A DNA stretch of 64,000 bases from the NCBI GenBank assembly GCA_949128115.1, contig OX421962.1, positions 56,089,787 through 56,153,786 on the forward strand. The letters run 5' to 3'. Numbering within the stretch: the first letter of the stretch is position 1; every line of letters begins with the position of its first letter. The notes below the pieces were generated by a model, which was given only the letters and a program-made list of their open reading frames with translations, was not told where the DNA came from and made no database searches. Positions 60,816-64,000 of this stretch are shown piece by piece. The position numbers and the translations under genes were made by a program. Source of the DNA: Anaspis maculata (taxonomy: Eukaryota; Arthropoda; Insecta; Coleoptera; Scraptiidae).

Positions 60816-63688
60816 TAGTCCAGGACCGATTTGAAATGAGGTAGACATCTTTGATATAAAGCTGAGTTTTTGCAGAGACATTCGGAAGCATGTTCTTATT
60901 GACTAAAAAAAAGTCCCCAAGTGTCCCGTTGGCGCTAGCCGAGTTATGGGGTGAAAACCAACCCTAAAAGTGACACGGTGCTGGTTTTTCTCATTTTTCT
61001 GCCAAACGGTCACTCGCACGTGAAATAAATATGGGACTCAAAATATTCCTCACTAAAGTCTGCATCGAAGAGGTCTTATCAACCACATCCCTAGGTCCCA
61101 CCCAATTCGCGTAAACGACGGTTGAAGAGGGGGGTAGTTTCAAGCGCGCCACGAGAAATTTATGTAACGCTGTGTTTCAAGGTAGATATCTGATACATGG
61201 CTGATCTGACAACAAAACCGTTGGGAACGAAATTGTTCATCATCATGTTCTGCATACGATGCATGAGTTGTCAATCCCTTTGGAATTTTTTTTTTGGGTT
61301 ATATCACGAAAAAGTGCCCCATATGCAATGCAGAAATTTCAAATAAATTGAAATTTCACAATCGCTTTTGGTCCTAAAAGGCCGGTCTTTGACACGGGTC
61401 ATCACTGATATATTCTTAGTCAAATAAAAAAAGTCCCGGTCCATCCTCCCCACATTAACCAAGTTTTGAGGGGGTAAACCACCCTTAAAGTGACTTCCAA
61501 CTGGTTTTTCTTAATTTCCGGCTAAACGGTTGCTCAAATGCAAAAGTAGTAAGTGACCGAAAATATTCCTGAGTAAATTTTGCATCGAAAAGGTTGCATA
61601 CATTAATCAGCTAACTCCCACCCAGCTCTTGCAATCACCGTTCGAAGTTCTACAAGTTCGAAGAGCGCGATCTAGACACCCGCTCCGACGCTGCTTAACA
61701 GCGGATATCTCAAAAACGGCTTGTTGTAGAATAAAAATGGAAGAGGTTCAATTTATAGGGCGAAACATGTTTTATGAGGTGCGGGTAATGATTTTCAGTT
61801 TTACAGGTGATATGAATGAGTTTCAGCGGTTCCTAAATCGTCTCCCAAATAAGAAAAATTAAAAATTTCATGGTTATGTGCCTGTTAAACACAGATTTTT
61901 TTGCAACTGATCAATATATAAATTTTAAATTGCCCATCGCTGAATTGGCAAGGAATTGTGCATCGAATGAAGTTTTGTTCATTTGACTGGTCCCCACCTA
62001 AGCTGTGCAAAACACGTACAAAATTGAGAGTAATTCCGAACACGCAGGGAAAATCTCGTATAACTCCGTCTATAGAAGCGTGTATCTCAAAACTGGCTGG
62101 TTTAACAGAAAAATGCGCCGAGAAAGAATTGATAGAGTGAAGTGTCCTCTATAAGAGGCAGTCCTTGTTTTTTCTCTAACTAAAAAACTATATGAGCTAC
62201 GATTGTTTTTCATAAGAGTCTCGACGGAAATAAAGATTTCCGGCTGGGTTTCGCACAGTGCCCTTTTACAATGAATTATATATTTTTAAAATGTCCTGAA
62301 CAATATTTTTTATTATGAGTATCAAAAAAATGGTGACTAGCAATGTATAAGTATAATGATAATAATAATAATAATAATAATGATAGTAATGGATTCTGTG
62401 GTAATGGTAACAACACAAATTAAAAAAAAACGAGTAGGTAATGTACCTACACTATTTATTCAATAACACGTTCACGTCATTGTCCTTCGAATGAAATATA
62501 CAGCCTTGGATGCTGTACTCGGTGGACTTGAGAAAACCAGTTTTTTTTTAATTTGTGTTGTTACCATTACTATCATTATTATTATTATTATTATTATTAT
62601 CATTATACATTGCTAGTCACCATTTTTGTGATACCCATAATGGAAATTATTGTTCAGGACATTTTAAAAATATATAATTCATTGTCAAAGGGCACTGTGC
62701 AAAACCCAGCCGGAAATCTTTATTTCCCTCGAGACTCTTATGAAAAATGAGCGTAGCTCATACAATTTTTTAGTTAGAGAAAAAACAAGGACTGCCTCTT
62801 ATAGAGGACATTTCACTCTATCAATTCTTTTTCGGCGTATTTTTCTGTTAAACTTGCCAGTTTTGAGATAAACGCTTCTATAGACGGAGTTATACGAGAT
62901 TTTCCCTGCGTGTTCGGAATTACCCTCAATTTTGTTACCCTCAAGAGCTGGGTGGGAGTTAGCTGATTAGTGTATTCGACCTTTTCGATGCAAAATTTAC
63001 TCAGGAATATTTTCGGTAACCTACTAATTTTGCATTTGAGCAACTGTTTAGCCGGAAATTGAGAAAAACCAGTTGAAAGTCAATTTAAGGGTGGTTTACC
63101 CCCTCAAAACTTAGTTAATGTGGGGAGGACGGACGGGGACTTTTTTTATTCGACTAAGAATATATCAGTGATGACCAGTGTCAAAGACCGGCCTTTTAGG
63201 ACCAAAAGCGATTGTGAAATTTCAATTTATTTGAAATTTCTGCATTGCATATGGGGCACTTTTTCGTGATATAACCCAAAAAAAAATTTCTAAAGGGATT
63301 GAAAACGTATCGCATCGCATCGTATGCAGAACATGATGATGAACAATTTCGTTCCCAACGGTTTTGTTGTCAGATCAGCCATGTATCAGATATCTACCTT
63401 GAAACACAGCGTGATAAGACCTTTTCGATGCAGATTTTAGTGGGGAATATTTTGAGTTTTATACTTATTTTACGTTCAAGTGACCGTTTGGCAGAAAAAT
63501 GAGGAAAACCAGCACCGTGTCACTTTCAAGGGCGGTTTTCACCCCATAACTCGGCTAGCGCCAACGGGACACTTGGGGACTTTTTTTTAGTCAATAAGAA
63601 CATGCTTCCGAATGTCTCTGCAAAAACTCAGCTTTATATCAAAGATGTCTACCTCTACCATATAAAATTATCAAACGGTCCTGGACTA
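60816..63688. mobile_element. long fold-back element (family J), 2873 bp, ATA target duplication
   Basis: TAGTCCAGGACCG on the left mirrors CGGTCCTGGACTA on the right, flanked by ATA (60813-60815, 63689-63691). Arms of about 1.5 kb pair to the centre near 62480, including TCCCGTTGGCGCTAGCCGAG and AACAACACAAATT(A)n. (ATA)n/(TTA)n tracts face each other at 62358-62382 and 62574-62602. No transposase domain is visible. Confidence 0.9.
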
Positions 63689-63691
63689 ATA

Positions 63692-63830
63692 ACGCGCAAA
63701 GTAAGACATTATCAAAATATAAGTTTTGCAATTTATGTATCTAGCTTGACATTTTTGTCAAAGTAGTGTCAAAATTCACAATAAATTCGAGTTTTCTCTC
63801 GATTTGAGAAACGATTACCTACGAGAAACG
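63692..63830. other. short spacer, nothing seen
   Basis: AT-rich DNA between two fold-backs. Confidence 0.4.
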
Positions 63831-63943
63831 TTCGACACACGAGCGCTGTGCTTTTTCAGGCCCTCAGCCTCTTTTGCAGCATTGGGCTGTGCCTAATGAT
63901 GGCAAACAAGGCTTCGGGCCAGAAAACGCGCTCTTGTGTCGAA
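63831..63943. repeat. short fold-back MITE, 113 bp
   Basis: TTCGACACACGAGCGC mirrors GCGCTCTTGTGTCGAA. The arms continue through TTTTCAGGCCC and GGGCCAGAAAA. Confidence 0.75.
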
Positions 63944-64000
63944 AAATACAATTTTCTTGGCTATAAGTTTTTCACATGGTATAACAACCGTATGATTGTT

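Noticed and set aside
63299..63502. 67-codon plus-strand frame
   Set aside because: It lies wholly in the right arm of fold-back J, and its mirrored sequence in the left arm is not coding.

Overview
This window is AT-rich, repeat-crowded animal nuclear DNA. It is almost certainly from an insect: it holds a spliced takeout/juvenile-hormone-binding-protein (JHBP) gene, an insect-specific family, plus insect-type non-LTR retrotransposon pieces, tRNA-derived SINE-like sequences and very many fold-back DNA transposons. A hemipteran is plausible, but the sequence alone does not prove it. Nothing looks prokaryotic.

One host gene can be reconstructed in full. A takeout-like secreted lipid-binding protein lies on the minus strand in six coding exons, from 42393 down to 13008. 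All splice sites are GT/AG, all phases agree, and the product is 247 aa with a signal peptide. A TATA box and initiator lie just upstream and a poly(A) signal just downstream. Its intron 2 is 9.5 kb and its intron 5 is 18.9 kb; both are packed with transposons. Weaker host candidates are a GC-rich two-exon locus on the minus strand (53425-52259) and a single possible first exon at 41462-41590.

Layout: 1-5.7 kb holds a non-LTR retrotransposon ORF1 (PHD-like finger, coiled coil, CCHC knuckles; minus strand) split by a 1.45-kb inverted-repeat element, with a probable 5' untranslated region above it. 6-12 kb holds MITEs, a motif cluster, a 1651-bp fold-back element and a decayed YqaJ-nuclease gene. 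13-42 kb is the takeout gene, whose last intron carries nested fold-backs, a hammerhead-ribozyme tandem element, a pair of inverted 1-kb repeats and a tRNA-like repeat. 43-55 kb is sparse, with MITEs, a SINE and a LINE 3' fragment. 55.4-60.7 kb is a 5.2-kb composite element with minisatellites, a (CA)n tract and a Tc1/IS630-type transposase tail. 60.8-63.7 kb is a 2.87-kb fold-back.

The most interesting item is at 21270-21954: a tandem of two 430-bp units on the minus strand, each with a type I hammerhead ribozyme motif, flanked by perfect 15-bp target-site duplications. One ribozyme core is intact with an enlarged loop II; the other has a single G-to-C change at an essential core position. 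This resembles animal retrozymes or Penelope-type hammerhead elements, and it sits in sense orientation inside the takeout intron. A second theme is a set of long fold-back elements with TAG...CTA ends and 3-bp NTA target duplications. For one of them, the duplication is supported by an empty site in a paralogous arm elsewhere in the window.
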